DNA of 64,000 nucleotides from Paracamarosporium sp. OC-R06-R3 (GCA_019828545.1 JACVRA010000509.1:1-64000); one strand, 5' to 3'. Numbered from the stretch's first letter, positions 11,323-22,850 are shown. The notes: a model not told the origin generated them from the sequence alone. Translations and numbers: made by a program.

Positions 11323-11733
11323 ATGTCTGTCCGTATCTTGGTTAAATTCCGGACCCGCCAGGTTCGCTGCGAACCTGATGGAAAACTCAAACACGTTGCC
11401 GATGCAGCCTGTTCGACTTTGTTAGGCCGTGCATTCGACCATCAAAAAGACTTTCTTCACAGTCAAGGGGAGATGTATCAGGTCGATGCCCCGTGCCATG
11501 TCGTGATTGATTGCGAATATCATCATTCTCCATCCGCTTTCGAGGAAGTTATGTTATATTGCTATGCTGTAGAAGGTAGTACCGTGCACTTTACCTCATT
11601 CCCTAGTAATCTACTTGTATGCAACCTAGGAATCTCCGATTCACGAATGTACACCGAGGGCAAATCGATGTTGTACCGTGGGGAAGACACACATGCTAGA
11701 ATCATATATAGTTACAATGCTGAATGTCGCTGA
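11323..11733 (+). CDS. Hypothetical protein, 136 residues
   Basis: An ATG-started frame of 136 codons with mixed, protein-like composition (MSVRILVKFRTRQVRCEPDG at the start, several Cys and His). It has no family I recognise, no signal peptide and no membrane segment. It could be an exon of a longer gene or a chance frame next to the dispersed repeat. Confidence 0.3.
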   Translation: MSVRILVKFRTRQVRCEPDGKLKHVADAACSTLLGRAFDHQKDFLHSQGEMYQVDAPCHVVIDCEYHHSPSAFEEVMLYCYAVEGSTVHFTSFPSNLLVCNLGISDSRMYTEGKSMLYRGEDTHARIIYSYNAECR

Positions 11734-12366
11734 ACATGGTTGTTTGCCCATGCACTCAGGAACCATGAGGGCGACAAGCCACAGCCACAAGCGCCTCGCA
11801 ACACATTCCGCTCCGTCGTCTAGCCACCATAATAGGTCTGTGCAACATAGCCCCGCTTCCCGCACCTCATCACCACCCCTGGTGGTGCTTCGCGGAGGAA
11901 GGACAAGGGGTAAACAGTAAGCCTGGGGCTTGAGGCAGGCATTTGAGCGTGCGAAGCAGGGAGGTATGGCGCGTTAGGCACGTTGTGGGGGCAGTGGTAG
12001 ATATGGCATGCGAGACAAACTATGGATAGTGGTGCGATGTGAGCAATCGCATCCTTGGTAGTGACAAGGGTTTTCGGGTCTGATCCACTATCCCGTCAAA
12101 CAAACTCCCCGAAGTGCATAAAGTGAGGCCCGCACTCTGGGCACAGTCAATTGACGCTCGGCCCCATGCTTGAAGTAGTGTTCCTTTGAATGTTAGCGCC
12201 TGTGTCACGAGTAGATTCGACTTGTCATCGTGCGGTGTAGGAGGTATTATTTGCAGACAATTCGCAGATGCGTCCCATCCGCGCTACGCTTCCTGGCTCA
12301 TCGCTTTCAAGAACTTATCTGCGCATATTCGAACTTCGTAACCCACATTGTTTCAAGGAATCAATC

Positions 12367-13675
12367 ATGGACGGAGACGAAGATATCTTCGAGATGAATC
12401 AGGGGAACTCACACTTGTATAACGACTCGAGTACCGGACCTACCTTTCAAAATTTGGCAATAGGAACATCAAACCCTCCAGATCCAGAGCGACCCCCGGT
12501 CTTAGGAGACACTACTCGACGATCTGGTTATGACGAAAATGCTTCCTTTGAGATTGGCAATATCTGGCCGGTTGCGCTGCCAACTGCTCCCGAGACTGAT
12601 TACAACCTCGAGCCTCTCTGGTTGCCAACTGCTCCCGAGACTGATTACAACCTCGAGCCTCTCTGGTTGCCAACTGCTCCTGAGACTGATTACAACCTCG
12701 AGCCTTCCTGGTCGGATGCGCTGCCAACTGCTTCTGCGACTGTTCAGACTAATAACGACCTTGAGCCTGCCAGGACGATGGCTGATTACAACCTCGGGCC
12801 AATTGCGCTACCAAATTCTCCTGAGTCTGTTCAGATTGATTCAAGCATACTCAACACCGAGTCTCCAAATTCTGACTTCGGGTTCGCACCGTCTTTGGCA
12901 GCCTCAGACCCAGACCGTCCGCGGGAGACTGCTCAGCTTCCAACGGTGATACCAGACCAGGAATTGCGGCAAATGTACAACGATCGATTCCTCCAATTGT
13001 GGGAAGGCGACCTTAATAAAGTCGTAAACAACTGGGCTCATTTACTTCGTAGAGATGTCTACGGTACCGTAGAGGTTTTGATTGCCAACAATTACAAGGA
13101 CAAAGAACCAGATTGGTGGCCAGACGTCACCTATAAGACGCCTTCACGTTTGCCCAAGAAAGGTTGTACCCCTCTCAACTACGCGCTTTGCAACAAACTA
13201 AAGCTTAACAGATCGTATAAAATTTGCTACTGAACTCATGTTCGTTCACAAGACAACAAGTCAAATACGGCAGGATTGGTTGGTCAGACGGCGAGACGTC
13301 GTAGCCCAAATCAAGAAACAGGACGTGCTCAAAGAGATATTGGAGATTGCAGACAAACAGGTGGAGTTGCAGCCGGATGTCCAACGTGCTGCTGAGCACA
13401 CCAGAGTCAGGTGTCCAATTTGCCAGAAAGATTACAGCGACTTGAACAGCCATATGAGGAGTCACGTTCGCAAGACAAACAACTTTTTTTGTCCTATGTG
13501 CAATCGGACGTGGAAAGGTAACTGTATACTACACTTTGTTTCGCACGTGGAGAGACCAGGCCGAAAGCGCAGGCGGGAGTGCTGGTCATTGGAGACAGTC
13601 AAAGGGCACTTCAATGACAATGGGATAAAGAAACAGATTCATGATCTCTATACTCAGAGTGTCAGACGGGGATAG
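12367..13675 (+). CDS. C2H2 zinc-finger protein with 15-residue tandem repeats (two frames)
   Basis: The first frame runs from the ATG at 12367 (an upstream in-frame ATG is at 12268) to a stop at 13231. It has three near-identical LPTAPETDYNLEPLW units (12577-12712) and then an ordered segment (QELRQMYNDRFLQLWEGDLN). The second frame, offset by one base, opens just before 13205 and reads DRIKFATELMFVHKTTSQIR, then two C2H2 units (CPICQKDYSDLNSHMRSH and CPMCNRTWKGNCILHFVSH) and stops at 13675. The two parts read as one protein, so a short intron or a one-base frameshift lies near 13160-13210. I could not find a splice pair of the right length, which favours a frameshift. Likely a DNA-binding protein; target unknown. 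Confidence 0.6.
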
Positions 13676-14160
13676 ATAGCTGTCACATGGGGTTATATTA
13701 TACTAGAGCTGGCTAAGATGGTTGGCCAGCGATTCGTCTATCCTACAATCTACTATTGATTCCCCTAAGTCGAGTCTACATTGCTGCCACCTGTAACCTG
13801 ACAATAGCGTGCAATAATAACTTGGATTGCGAGTAGCGCATTTGAGCCGCTAGCAGAAAGCAATGCGCCAACTCGGTCGTAGGCGCCCACCACACGTGTT
13901 TGTGCTCCGTGTCTTTCCTTGATCTTGGCTCATCACATGCCAGCCAGGGCTCGACAAGAGAACTCTGAGCTTCCCTCGCCAAAATGAGCGGCCAATGCAT
14001 GGTGCGTGGGCCTCGTACGTTTCCGTTTCGCGCCACATGCACAGCAGCGTTGCATTGCAGTATGATGAGTCGTGTTCCTTGACAGTGCATTTCCCAAGGC
14101 CGCGGGGTCAAGCGTGCGAGGACGAGCTGCTGGGGACTGGCCGAGCTTTTCCCGGCTGTT
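13676..14160. other. No gene recognised
   Basis: GC-rich sequence with overlapping open frames on both strands, no domain in any of them. It leads into the duplicated segment at 14165. Confidence 0.4.
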
Positions 14161-14164
14161 TTGC

Positions 14165-14330
14165 TCGTCGAACTCGGCAAGTTGGCATCCTTGACGACGT
14201 GCTTGCACAGCCTGAGAAGCCTCGAGCCTTTCGTGACGTATTCGTAGCCATGGAGCGATATCGTAGCCATGATCTGATGCCGACGCCGTGCAGGCAGAAC
14301 GACACATGGTCCCCGAGACGCGCCACCCGC
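14165..14330 (-). repeat. ~165-bp GC-rich duplication, copy 1
   Basis: The reverse complement of this segment recurs at 37685-37850 with only a few differences. The shared part reads GTGTCGTTCTGCCTGCACGG, then a doubled ATCATGGCTACGATATCGCT-like stretch. Open frames in both orientations are conserved between the copies only because the DNA is. Confidence 0.7.
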
Positions 14331-14419
14331 CATTACCAGTACCTCCTCGTCCCTAGTACCTTCTCGTTCCTAGTACCTTGAAGCCCAGCGTCATCGTCCT
14401 CTTCGTCGTGAATGTCAGC

Positions 14420-14560
14420 CGACCCACATCTCCAGCGACCAGAAGGTTGACCGTCGCTGGAGACCAAGTCGTTACTTCTCACTGTCTCCAGCGATGACCG
14501 TCTCCAGCGACCAGCAACACAACATAGCCATCGCTGACGACGCTGGTCGCTATGATCATA
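14420..14560. repeat. Cluster of TCTCCAGCGA boxes in both orientations
   Basis: At least four direct or inverted TCTCCAGCGA(CC) boxes occur within about 100 bp, including TCTCCAGCGACC..GGTTGACCGTCGCTGGAGA, which can form a hairpin. The same box adjoins the inverted-repeat element at 8142. No coding frame explains it. Confidence 0.55.
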
Positions 14561-16058
14561 AGCGACCTGACGACGGAAAGCTTGTCCCCACGGCCCGGTA
14601 TATGAAGAGACTTGCTCCTCCTGTACGTTTGGCAGTTGTCCGCTTCGCGATGCCTCCATGCCTCCGATCGCCTCCGAACGCAGCCTCTCGTAAGGGGACA
14701 ATACCGGGAGCGATACGGGCTCCAGCGTATGCGGGTAGGGGGTCTGATTCGACAGCATCCCGGCGTGGTGCTTGCTCGGATGGACGCTGCGTAGTTGAGC
14801 TTGGGCGCTTAGGGATGACTGCTAAGTCCAACGGATTCGACGTGGATGTCTCTACAGTACAGTAAGAAGCCTGCGCGCGATTAACATGGGTCACATAGCA
14901 TTACCAGCGTAATGCGACAAGCGACAAGCGACGAAAAACTTGCCTTTGGGGTCAAGATGGATTGGTGCGGAGTGGCTGCTGGAGGTCATGTTCATCTCCA
15001 CCATCCTACAGGAGACTGGAGAGGCCTGATGGATATATCCTCGGTCGCAAACTTGGTGTGCCACTGCGTGTTTCCACAGTGTGGCCTCGGGCATGATAGC
15101 AGTCGCCAAGCCTGCAGAACCGCGGATGAGCCGAGGCCGAATCGAGCCAAGACTCACCGAAGCATTACCGCCTGTATGTAGGGAGTCCGAAAGAGCAGTT
15201 GAGGAGGTACTGTACAGCACGAGCTTCTTACAGCTACATGTCTAACACCTTGTCCTTGTGCAGAATTTACCATCTTAACTTCTAAACATTGTCTTCCTTG
15301 TACTGTGATTGAAAACCCAATTTCCAGAGCAAAGAACCCTTTTAACAGAAAGACTTGTCCTCTCAGCGCCTGGTAGACCAACCGTAATACATGCCTTGGC
15401 CAAAGGATTCCGTCCTGCTACATGTTACGGCTGAGCAGATACAACAACTCCCCTGCCCGCCAGATGCCCATTCAATAGTTGAGAAGCGTCGTGTCGTGGG
15501 TATATGGGGTACATCTGTGCGTGTGGCCGTGGTCAACTGGAAGCGTGACATGGTGAGCCCTTGGGGTGGAGCCTTTGCTTGATGCCGTAGAGGAAGTGCA
15601 TTCGTTTTCCTTTGTACGTCTATTAGCATGGGAGCCAGTAGTCTTGAAGATGGTGCCCGCGGTAGGTACCAGAAGAGCGCGTCCCGTCCTTGGTGAGGCC
15701 ATCAGCCTGGTTCATCGGGCTCAGTGTCCTGTGTTTTTGACGCTTAGGTCCGCCTGGTTTCGCAGACCCACCCCAGGGAATACTTGCAAGCCTGAGCGCC
15801 GGTGCTTTCGGGGAGAACTATGCGATCCACTTGCGACGCTGTGCCAGGCTTCCAGCTTGCGTATGTATTGCAGTGCTTCTCCAACTTGTTGAGCTTCTCG
15901 ACGGTGCCCTCGTAATGGCGTGCCACGCGGCAAATTCCAATCTCCCTCAAGTGCGCGAGTCCTTGGTTACAAACGACTTGTCGTCTTGGCCAGCCCACGC
16001 TCCAGATCGCTGTCGGTGAAACAGGGAAGCAGGAGGAACAGAGCGCCACCCCCCAGAT
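14561..16058. other. No gene recognised
   Basis: Many short frames on both strands but none with a family signature or a consistent exon structure. Confidence 0.4.
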
Positions 16059-16130
16059 TCTCGGCAACAAGTTTGTGACGATGCGCCATTGTCCTCTCGG
16101 CAACAAGTTTGTAACGATCTGCCATTGTCC
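16059..16130. repeat. 36-bp tandem duplication
   Basis: Two adjacent 36-bp copies (TCTCGGCAACAAGTTTGT...) that differ at three positions. Confidence 0.7.
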
Positions 16131-16624
16131 TCTCGTCGTGGAACCGCGGGGGTAGAAGCACGGGGGTAGACGCACGAGGGTATCGTCGGTATCTGAATCA
16201 AACGGAGCATCGTATATATCGGCGGGCACGGCGTTGTCTAGCTTTGGGAGCGTATTACTGTGCAGCGTGAGCCTCGTCACCACGGTTCGAGCATCGCTCT
16301 GGAGCTTTCGATTGTCGAGACTCGTCGTAAAAGGTAAGCAGGCTTACCATTCAGCCTCGCAGCGTCTTGCAAGTTGCACCACCAAGGGACAATTCAATGG
16401 TGTGGGAGAAGAAGTCGTCCAGTGTCTTGTGGAGGAGCGTGGCCAGGTCGTCCAACAAAACAGGGTTGGTCCAAGCATGCAATCGCCAGTCGGCTTCCTT
16501 CTCATACCCCCCACCACGGTCCTCGAGGACCACCGAGCGAAGAAACAGCTGTTTACTAGACTAGCTGGTTCATGCATGTGCTAAGGCAGCAGCGAGCAGC
16601 GTTGGATACGGGAGCAGATGCGGT

Positions 16625-16895
16625 AATGCCTACAAGCGTTCTGGTATGGTAGCGTAGACAAGCCTGCACAACAACATTGTACCAACCAGGTACGTCTCGA
16701 GAACCCAGGCATGATGATGCGTCAACTATCGAGGGTGATGGAAGCTATATCCATATAAGTTGAGGTGCAGCAATGCCTGGCCTGCAAGCGTTCCAGCATA
16801 GTGGCGTGGACAGCCTGCACAACAACATTGTACCGACCGGATACGTCTCGATGCGTCAACTATCGAGGGTGGATGGAAGCCATGTCCATATGAGT
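16625..16895. repeat. ~135-bp tandem duplication
   Basis: Two copies of a segment containing CCTGCACAACAACATTGTAC, then TACGTCTCGA and ATGCGTCAACTATCGAGGGT. They are about 85-90% alike by eye, with small indels. Confidence 0.65.
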
Positions 16896-17482
16896 TGATA
16901 TATAGCCTGACTGCATTGAGTTCCGCAGGACGGCTTTCTCCAAGCACGTGTCTCGTAATGTGCCTTGTGCTGCACCACTTGCCAGGACTCGTCTGACCGT
17001 AGACACATGATGCAAAGCTGCTGCCGGTATCGAATACGCAGTCTAGATGACGGTTGATCTGGAGCCAGACGCCTTCGTCTGCCTCCCATCCGCATATCAT
17101 GTGGTCGGTCACATGGCGAGCGCCGCCTAAAGCGGAACAGTGCAACTTGGCTTGTTTGGTGGTTCTTTCTCGCAGTTCCTTCCTTCTCCCATACACCAAC
17201 CTGTCCCTCACCTCGTCCCTCACCTCACCTCTTGCTGCTGCACGTACCCTGAAGCCTTGCCTACGCTTGGTCTCGTTCTCTCCGTACGGGGTCGTCCATC
17301 TTTGTCTGTGCTGGAGCTTGCTCGCTTTGCACGGCGTGGTGGTCAAGCTCTTGCTGCTATGGTGCCTGTTCCGCCTGTTCCGCCTCTTCCGCCTGCAAGA
17401 CGCCCTTGATCGCTTTCTGCCTTCGCTCCATTACCTCGACCTCCATCCGAACGGCTGACTCTGCTCTGGTAGTATCCGCTCT

Positions 17483-17684
17483 GTTGCCTTGAAGACATGT
17501 GAGTTAACAGCGTCTTAGTGAGAGCCTCATTGGAATCCTTCACCGAGGCTACCCAATCCTCGAGGCCTAGAGTCCGGACGTTGCCTTGAAGACATGAGAG
17601 CTAACAGCGTCTTAGTGAGAGCGTCGTTGGAATCCTTCACCGAGGCTACCCAATCCTCAAGGCCTAGAGTCCGGACGTTGCCAA
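17483..17684. repeat. 97-bp tandem duplication
   Basis: Two copies of a 97-bp unit beginning GTTGCCTTGAAGACATG and ending CTAGAGTCCGGAC; a third copy starts at 17678 and breaks off after six bases. Differences between copies are single substitutions. Confidence 0.75.
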
Positions 17685-18229
17685 CGTCCCGCTCGCCCTT
17701 GACTTCTGCGATGCATTCTCCTGATGCCGCAACTTTCGCTGTCTTGTCCATCTCCGTGCACCGGACATTCACCATACTACATCGTCGATGCTAATGCTAT
17801 GCGTGCCTTGCTGGTAAAGGCCGTCCTACGGTATTGAGGACGGGGCGGCGAGAAGATGAGCTGACGAGAGACAGGGCTTGATGCACCTGCCCGTTACAAT
17901 TCATTCACCAGCTCCGATTTCTACCCCCTCCGCCACTCTCCCGTTCCGTCCGCAATTAGATTGAGAGTCTTACGATTGACTTGCCGATGGTGCCCACAAG
18001 TCTGAATGCCACCGGTGTTGCACGAGGTAGGTAGGCGTTCGCCATGCCAAACCCGACGCACAACCATCCTCAGAGCTGGGGAACATTGAAGCCGTGCCAC
18101 AACGCAATCAATCCCAGGTAAATCCGTGCGACGTGCATATCGATAGAGGAGAATGTGCTTTGCTGCCCGTGTTGGCGAAGCTCGGGCAGAATACCCGGCG
18201 GCAGCACGCCTACGGATATAGATACTTGG

Positions 18230-20150
18230 ACGCAGGAGACCCAGCGTTTTCAAACGCATTCAATGAGCTCCGCCCAGGCAGGACTCTTGAGACCCCGGTT
18301 CTCCACGCTATCATGCTGACTGAATCTCAGATGCTGGCTGAATCCTGGCGGTGCACTCTGCGTCATTGTCTTGACTGAATCCTAGCGGTGCAACCAAGCG
18401 GCGCCATGTTGATTGAATCCCAATAGCGCACGTCTCCGCAGCCATCATCTTGAACTATCATGTTGACTGAATCCTAGATGTTGACTGAATCCCGGCGGCG
18501 CACTCTGCGTCATTGTCTTTGACTGGATCCTAACAACGCAATCAAGCGACGTCATCATCTTGACTGAAATCCAGCAGCGCCGTTGTCTTGACTAAAATCC
18601 CAGCAGCGCAAGCAAGGGTCGCCATCATCTTTTGACTGAGTTCTATCGGCGTGAGCAAACGGCAAATGTCTCTGCGTCATTGTCTTGACTGAATCCTGGC
18701 GGTGCAACCAAGCGGCGCCATGTTGATTGTATCCCAGTGGCGCACGTCTCCGCAGCCATCATCTTGAACTATCATGCTGACTGAAACTCAGATGCTGACT
18801 GAATCCCGGCGGTGCAATCTGCGTCATTGTCTTGACTGAACCCTAGCGGCGCCATGTTGATTAAATCCCAGTGGCACACGTCTCCGCAGCCATCATCTTG
18901 AGCTCTCACGTCGACGGAATCCCGGATGATCATCTTTGACTGAATTCTATCGGCATAGGCAAGCGGTGCATGTCTCCGCGCCTTCATCTTGACTGAATCC
19001 TATCAACACAAGCAAACGGCGCCATGTTGATTGAACCCCAATATCGAACGTCTCCGCAGCCATCATCTTGAGCTCTCATGTTGACGGAATCCCATATGAT
19101 CGTCTTTTGACTGAGTTCTATCGGCGCAGGCAAGCGGTGCATGTCTCCGCGCCCTCATCTTGACTGAATCCTATCAACGCAAGCAAACGGCGCCATGTTG
19201 ACGGTATCCTAGATGCTGATTGAATCCTAGCAGTGTGTGTCTCCGCACCGTCGCCATGAATGAATCTCGGCGATGCATGTTTCCACGCCGCCGTCCTGAT
19301 TGAATCCATGCGGCGGAAGTAAGCGGCGACATCATCTTTTGACTGTATCTCGGCGGTGCATGTCTCCGCGCCTTCATCTTGACTGAATCCTATCAATGCA
19401 AGCAAGCAGCATATCTCTTTTATCTTGTAAGACTGGCGCAAGACCTCAAGGTGTATCGGCGACGGCATGCCAGATACTTGTACGCAGGAGACCTAGCGCT
19501 TCCAAACACATTCATCGAGCTCTAATCAGACAGTAGTCTTGAGACCTCAGTTCCACGCTATCATGCTGACTGGATCCCAGCGACGCAAGCACGCGGCACC
19601 ATCATCTTTTGACTGAATTCCAGCTGCGCAAGCAAGCGGCGAACGTCTCCGCAACTTCATCTTGACTGAATCCCAACAGTGCAAGCATGCAGCGCATCTG
19701 ATTTATCTCGTAAGACTGGCGGAAGACGTCTAGGTGTATCGGCGACGGTTCCGCACCTTCATCTTGACTGAATCCCAACAGTGCAAGCAAGCAGCGTATC
19801 TGCTTTATCCCGTAAGACTGGCGGAAGACCTCTAGGTGTATCGGCGACGGCATGCCAGATACTTTTACGCAGGAGACCCGACGCCTCCAAACCCATTTAA
19901 TAAGCTCCACTTAGACGGCAATCTAAAGCCCCAGTTCTCTAGGCCATTGTCAATTAAACCTCAGCGGCGCATATTTTGGCGTCATGTTAACTGAATCCGT
20001 AAGCAGCGTGCTATCTCTACGCCGCCATCTTGACCGAATCGCTTCTCCGCGCTATTATGTCGACCAAATCCTAGCGGCGCAAGCACCGCCTGTCTCTACG
20101 CTGTTATCTTGACTGAATGACTTCTCCGCGCCATTAGGGTCCATGGCATC
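18230..20150. repeat. Composite degenerate repeat array, block 1
   Basis: Tens of imperfect copies of a core like TTGACTGAATCCCAGCGGCG, followed by CAAGCAAGCGGCG and CGTCTCCGCGCCATCAT. They are interspersed with a second module containing TATCGGCGACGGCATGCCAG, ATACTTGTACGCAGGAGAC and TTCCAAACACATTCAATGAG. Unit length varies from about 50 to 280 bp. The sequence is not AT-rich, so it is not RIP-eroded. Open frames with repeated FSQDDGAE- or PSPIHLEV-like peptides are by-products of the repeat. The block ends inside the nuclease-like pseudogene at 20150. Confidence 0.8.
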
Positions 20151-20516
20151 CTCCACTGCCAGCGCTTTGCTCGTTCCCCTTGCCTTCCTTGCAGCGACTC
20201 TACTCGATATCCTCGACGGCGAGCGTTGGGACTGCGACATAACGGGTGGGGGTGCGTTCGGCACTCGTTAACGCTTGGGCCGGCGCGAATCGTTTGGAGG
20301 GGGGATCTCTGCGAGCGCAGCGTGCTTTCGTTTGTGTCCAGAGAAGGATGTGGGCGGAGAAGGGACAAGAGAGGATGCGAGTTGAGTCTGCTCAGATGCG
20401 GGATGCTGCCTTCGAGGCTTCTGCATGTAGTCTGCAGGGACTTGCGCGTCAGGCGGCGGCTCAAAGTCACCACCCGCATCGAGGACGGCCGTTAGCCATG
20501 CGTCGGCGAGAGCCAT
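20150..20516 (-). pseudogene. N-terminal fragment resembling fungal PD-(D/E)XK nuclease-like proteins
   Basis: From the ATG at 20516 the frame reads MALADAWLTAVLDAGGDFEP, then a Pro/Ser/Lys/Arg-rich linker and DSRRPKR. It meets a TAA at 20268-20270 and continues in the same frame as VPNAPPPVMSQSQRSPSR up to about MDPNGAE. A short AWL helix followed by a KRQR-type linker is what I associate with the N-terminus of the fungal PD-(D/E)XK nuclease-like family; this is a tentative match. The stop is what CAA to TAA (KRQR to KR-stop-R) would give. At about 20150 the composite repeat replaces the coding sequence, so the nuclease core is missing. Confidence 0.45.
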
Positions 20517-20552
20517 GGGCGCAGCGTCAGGGATGGACGCGGTTCAGCAACA

Positions 20553-21389
20553 GTGGAAGCGTCAAGAATGAGCTGGAGTCGAGCGACGACGAGTCTGTCT
20601 CGAGCGAATGTTGTGACGAGGCAGTTGCCGTGCCAGCGTTCGCCGAGCGCGCTAGGCTCCCCGCCTTTTGAACGAGCTAAGTGGATGGGTTTCTCCGATA
20701 CGCACATGGTCACCGGAGTCGGGACGGGGCTTAGCGTAGTTGAGATGACTGATGCTTATTTTAGTATTAGACTAAGCGCAGCCGAATTCTCCGCTCAATG
20801 CCCTACAATTTACGAGTTTCTACATATATCATCAAAATTTCTCACTACCCTTTGTTCTTCCACTACAAGCACACCATTCTGCTCTATGTCCGCGAATTGC
20901 ATATTCCTCCCCCCAACGCCCCACTTAGAGGAGGCTCTCGCCGCCGTGGTTATCTGCGATAGAGAACCTTTTCCTACAACGGGAGATGCTGAAGTAGAAC
21001 GATGCTCGTGGCCAGGAGATTTGAAGAATTGCATCACGAAGGAAGTCATCAGACAGGTAGGTGCCGTAACAGCCCCTTCGGACAACATTGAAACTATTCA
21101 GGCGCCTGCAATCATTGCCGCAGCGAAGGAGGCAAACATACAAAGGCCAACCCAGGAGCTTATGCTATTCATCCATAAATCTGGACAGCTCACAACAAAG
21201 GATGACGAGTTCGCTGTCGTAATACCTGTTGGGTCTTCTGTTACTCTGAAGGACGCAGTATTGAAGACTTGGAAAGATACATCATGCCAGACAGTTCGGT
21301 TGAAGCCGGGACTGATCATGATTCTACCGAACATCCGCTATGCTATACCAGACACTGTTCCATTCGCCATCGTGCACTGTAAACGATAA
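20553..21389 (+). CDS. Hypothetical protein, 278 residues or shorter
   Basis: The frame is open from 20553, but the first 60 codons are low-complexity and overlap the fragment on the other strand's side; the ATG at 20887 (MSANCIFLPPTPHLEEALAA) is a better start by appearance. The C-terminal 150 residues look ordered (ELMLFIHKSGQLTTKDDEFA, then VVIPVGSSVTLKDAVLKTW and LKPGLIMILPNIRYAIP) and might form a beta-rich domain, but I recognise no family. It ends four bases before the stop of the convergent gene at 21394. Confidence 0.45.
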   Translation: MEASRMSWSRATTSLSRANVVTRQLPCQRSPSALGSPPFERAKWMGFSDTHMVTGVGTGLSVVEMTDAYFSIRLSAAEFSAQCPTIYEFLHISSKFLTTLCSSTTSTPFCSMSANCIFLPPTPHLEEALAAVVICDREPFPTTGDAEVERCSWPGDLKNCITKEVIRQVGAVTAPSDNIETIQAPAIIAAAKEANIQRPTQELMLFIHKSGQLTTKDDEFAVVIPVGSSVTLKDAVLKTWKDTSCQTVRLKPGLIMILPNIRYAIPDTVPFAIVHCKR

Positions 21390-21393
21390 AAAA

Positions 21394-22764
21394 TCATTCT
21401 CCGTACCAGCCGTGCCAGTCCATGCTGCCTGCGCTCATGCAATCGCTCAGTGATGTGGGAACGCCATTCAGTGTCATTGGATTGTATGGTATCGCAGCGG
21501 CCTCACTGAACGATGCTTGAGGGAAGACGCCAGCTCCCTCCCGGATGAGAATTTCCGCCCCGTTCCCGCTATGGATGCCGTGCACAGGACCACCAACGTT
21601 TATCTCTCGAAACTCACCTGGCTGTGATTGCCTATAATTTACGGTCCCTGGATTTCCAGTTGCCTCATACACGATGGATTGCTGCACATCCGAAATTCTT
21701 GCTCTTTTCGCAGGCTGGCCGACCGAGTTATCTGTGCCACGCCAGTTTGGCTCCTCTAACCATGTGAGCATCTGGGGCACCACAGTCGCATCTGAGAAGC
21801 AGTCAGAGATTGTAACGACGAAAGAATGACTGTCCTACCCATGGCAGAAGCGATTAAGCTTTCAGCAAGGTCTCTGTAAGGCCTTGAGACCTCTGATAGT
21901 TTGGCTGACAGTGTCTGCTCCACTTTTTTGTCCCCGCCCTTAGAGATATTCTACCACATATTTGCTGTGACTGTCGTTGGCAAGAAGAGAAGAATCTCAA
22001 TTCCACCAGCTTTTTCTGCAAGGCAACTATATCTGCTACCATCAGATATATATTTGCCAACATCTTTTACACTTGTCGGGAAGCCGCTCTTTTGTAGAAA
22101 ATGGGCAATCGACTTTGCTGAGTGACCTTTGGTATTCAGCTTGTAGACTACCAAACTGGCAAACTTGTAAAGAATTTGATGATGCAATGCCACTCCCTTT
22201 AGAGTTGCACAAACGATAGGAGCACAGCTCCAGGAGATGCCTGCTATGTATCTCCTTTGTTCGCTCGTGAATTTTCGTTGACATTGTGGATTCCAGAAGG
22301 AAAGTTTTTTATTCTGGATCTGCCCGAGAAAATGTACGACATCCCTGCATTCTTCGCAGTTCTCGGAACTATGGTCCTTGATTTTCCCGTATATTTCAGA
22401 TCTTATGTCCCTTTTTTTTGTAATAGTGAACGGAATGCCGCCTGCGAATGTTGAAGAGGATTTCGCAGCTTCTCTTACGGATTCAAGCACTTTGAGTACT
22501 TCAGGGACAAGCTGACCAATAACATGAGTGAAAGGCACTGTATATATCGATTCAACATACATTCTGGAGTTGTGCGTCTTTGTCCTCAGCAGCTAGAGCT
22601 AATCCAATCCTATTAGACAGCTCAGTCATCTTGAGCTTCACGCCTTCAAATTCAGGCAACGTTGTTGGAATCGACGCAGGACGGAAACGAGAGCATCTAC
22701 TAGATAGCAGTGCTCGAGCAAGAGCGGTCTGCAATCGCACCCCAGTAGCGGCTGGCATGGTCAC
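21394..22764 (-). pseudogene. Three-exon unknown gene with one premature stop
   Basis: Exon 1 is 22764-22561 (68 codons). Intron 1 is 22560-22512 (49 nt, GTATGT...TCAG). Exon 2 is 22511-21839, intron 2 is 21838-21792 (47 nt, GTAGGA...CTCTGAC...CTCAG) and exon 3 is 21791-21394. Both introns restore the frame exactly, giving about 424 residues. In exon 2 the frame meets TAG at 21951-21953 after ..VTANMW, yet continues open and protein-like (NISKGGDKKVEQTLSAKLSE) to intron 2; CAG to TAG would explain it. The protein has a helical N-terminal half, a middle with ENCEECRD and a Gly/Ser-rich C-terminus with a KRARISD basic motif. No family recognised. It may be a recent pseudogene, or the stop may be an assembly error. 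Confidence 0.6.
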
Positions 22765-22802
22765 CCTGGAGGCTCTTGAAGTGCGAGGATTGACGCTAGA
22801 AC

Positions 22803-22850
22803 GGATTCATAGCGCTAAATTGTTCCCACGCAATTTAGCGCTATGAATCC
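22803..22850. repeat. Perfect palindrome: 20-bp arms, 8-nt loop
   Basis: Bases 22803-22822 and 22831-22850 are exact reverse complements (arm begins GGATTCATAGCGC), separated by TTCCCACG. It lies 39 bases upstream of the start of the minus gene at 22764, in what should be its promoter. It could be a strong hairpin, a binding site for a dimeric factor, or the remains of a fold-back element. Confidence 0.8.

Noticed and set aside
18230..20110. Minus-strand frames with repeated FSQDEGAE and PSPIHLEVLRQSY-like peptides as a repeat-protein family
   Set aside because: The frames shift from unit to unit and stops are frequent; the peptide pattern follows from the DNA repeat and is not kept in one frame.
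18230..20110. CRISPR-like array
   Set aside because: Repeats are degenerate, unit lengths vary and this is a fungal genome; no cas genes.
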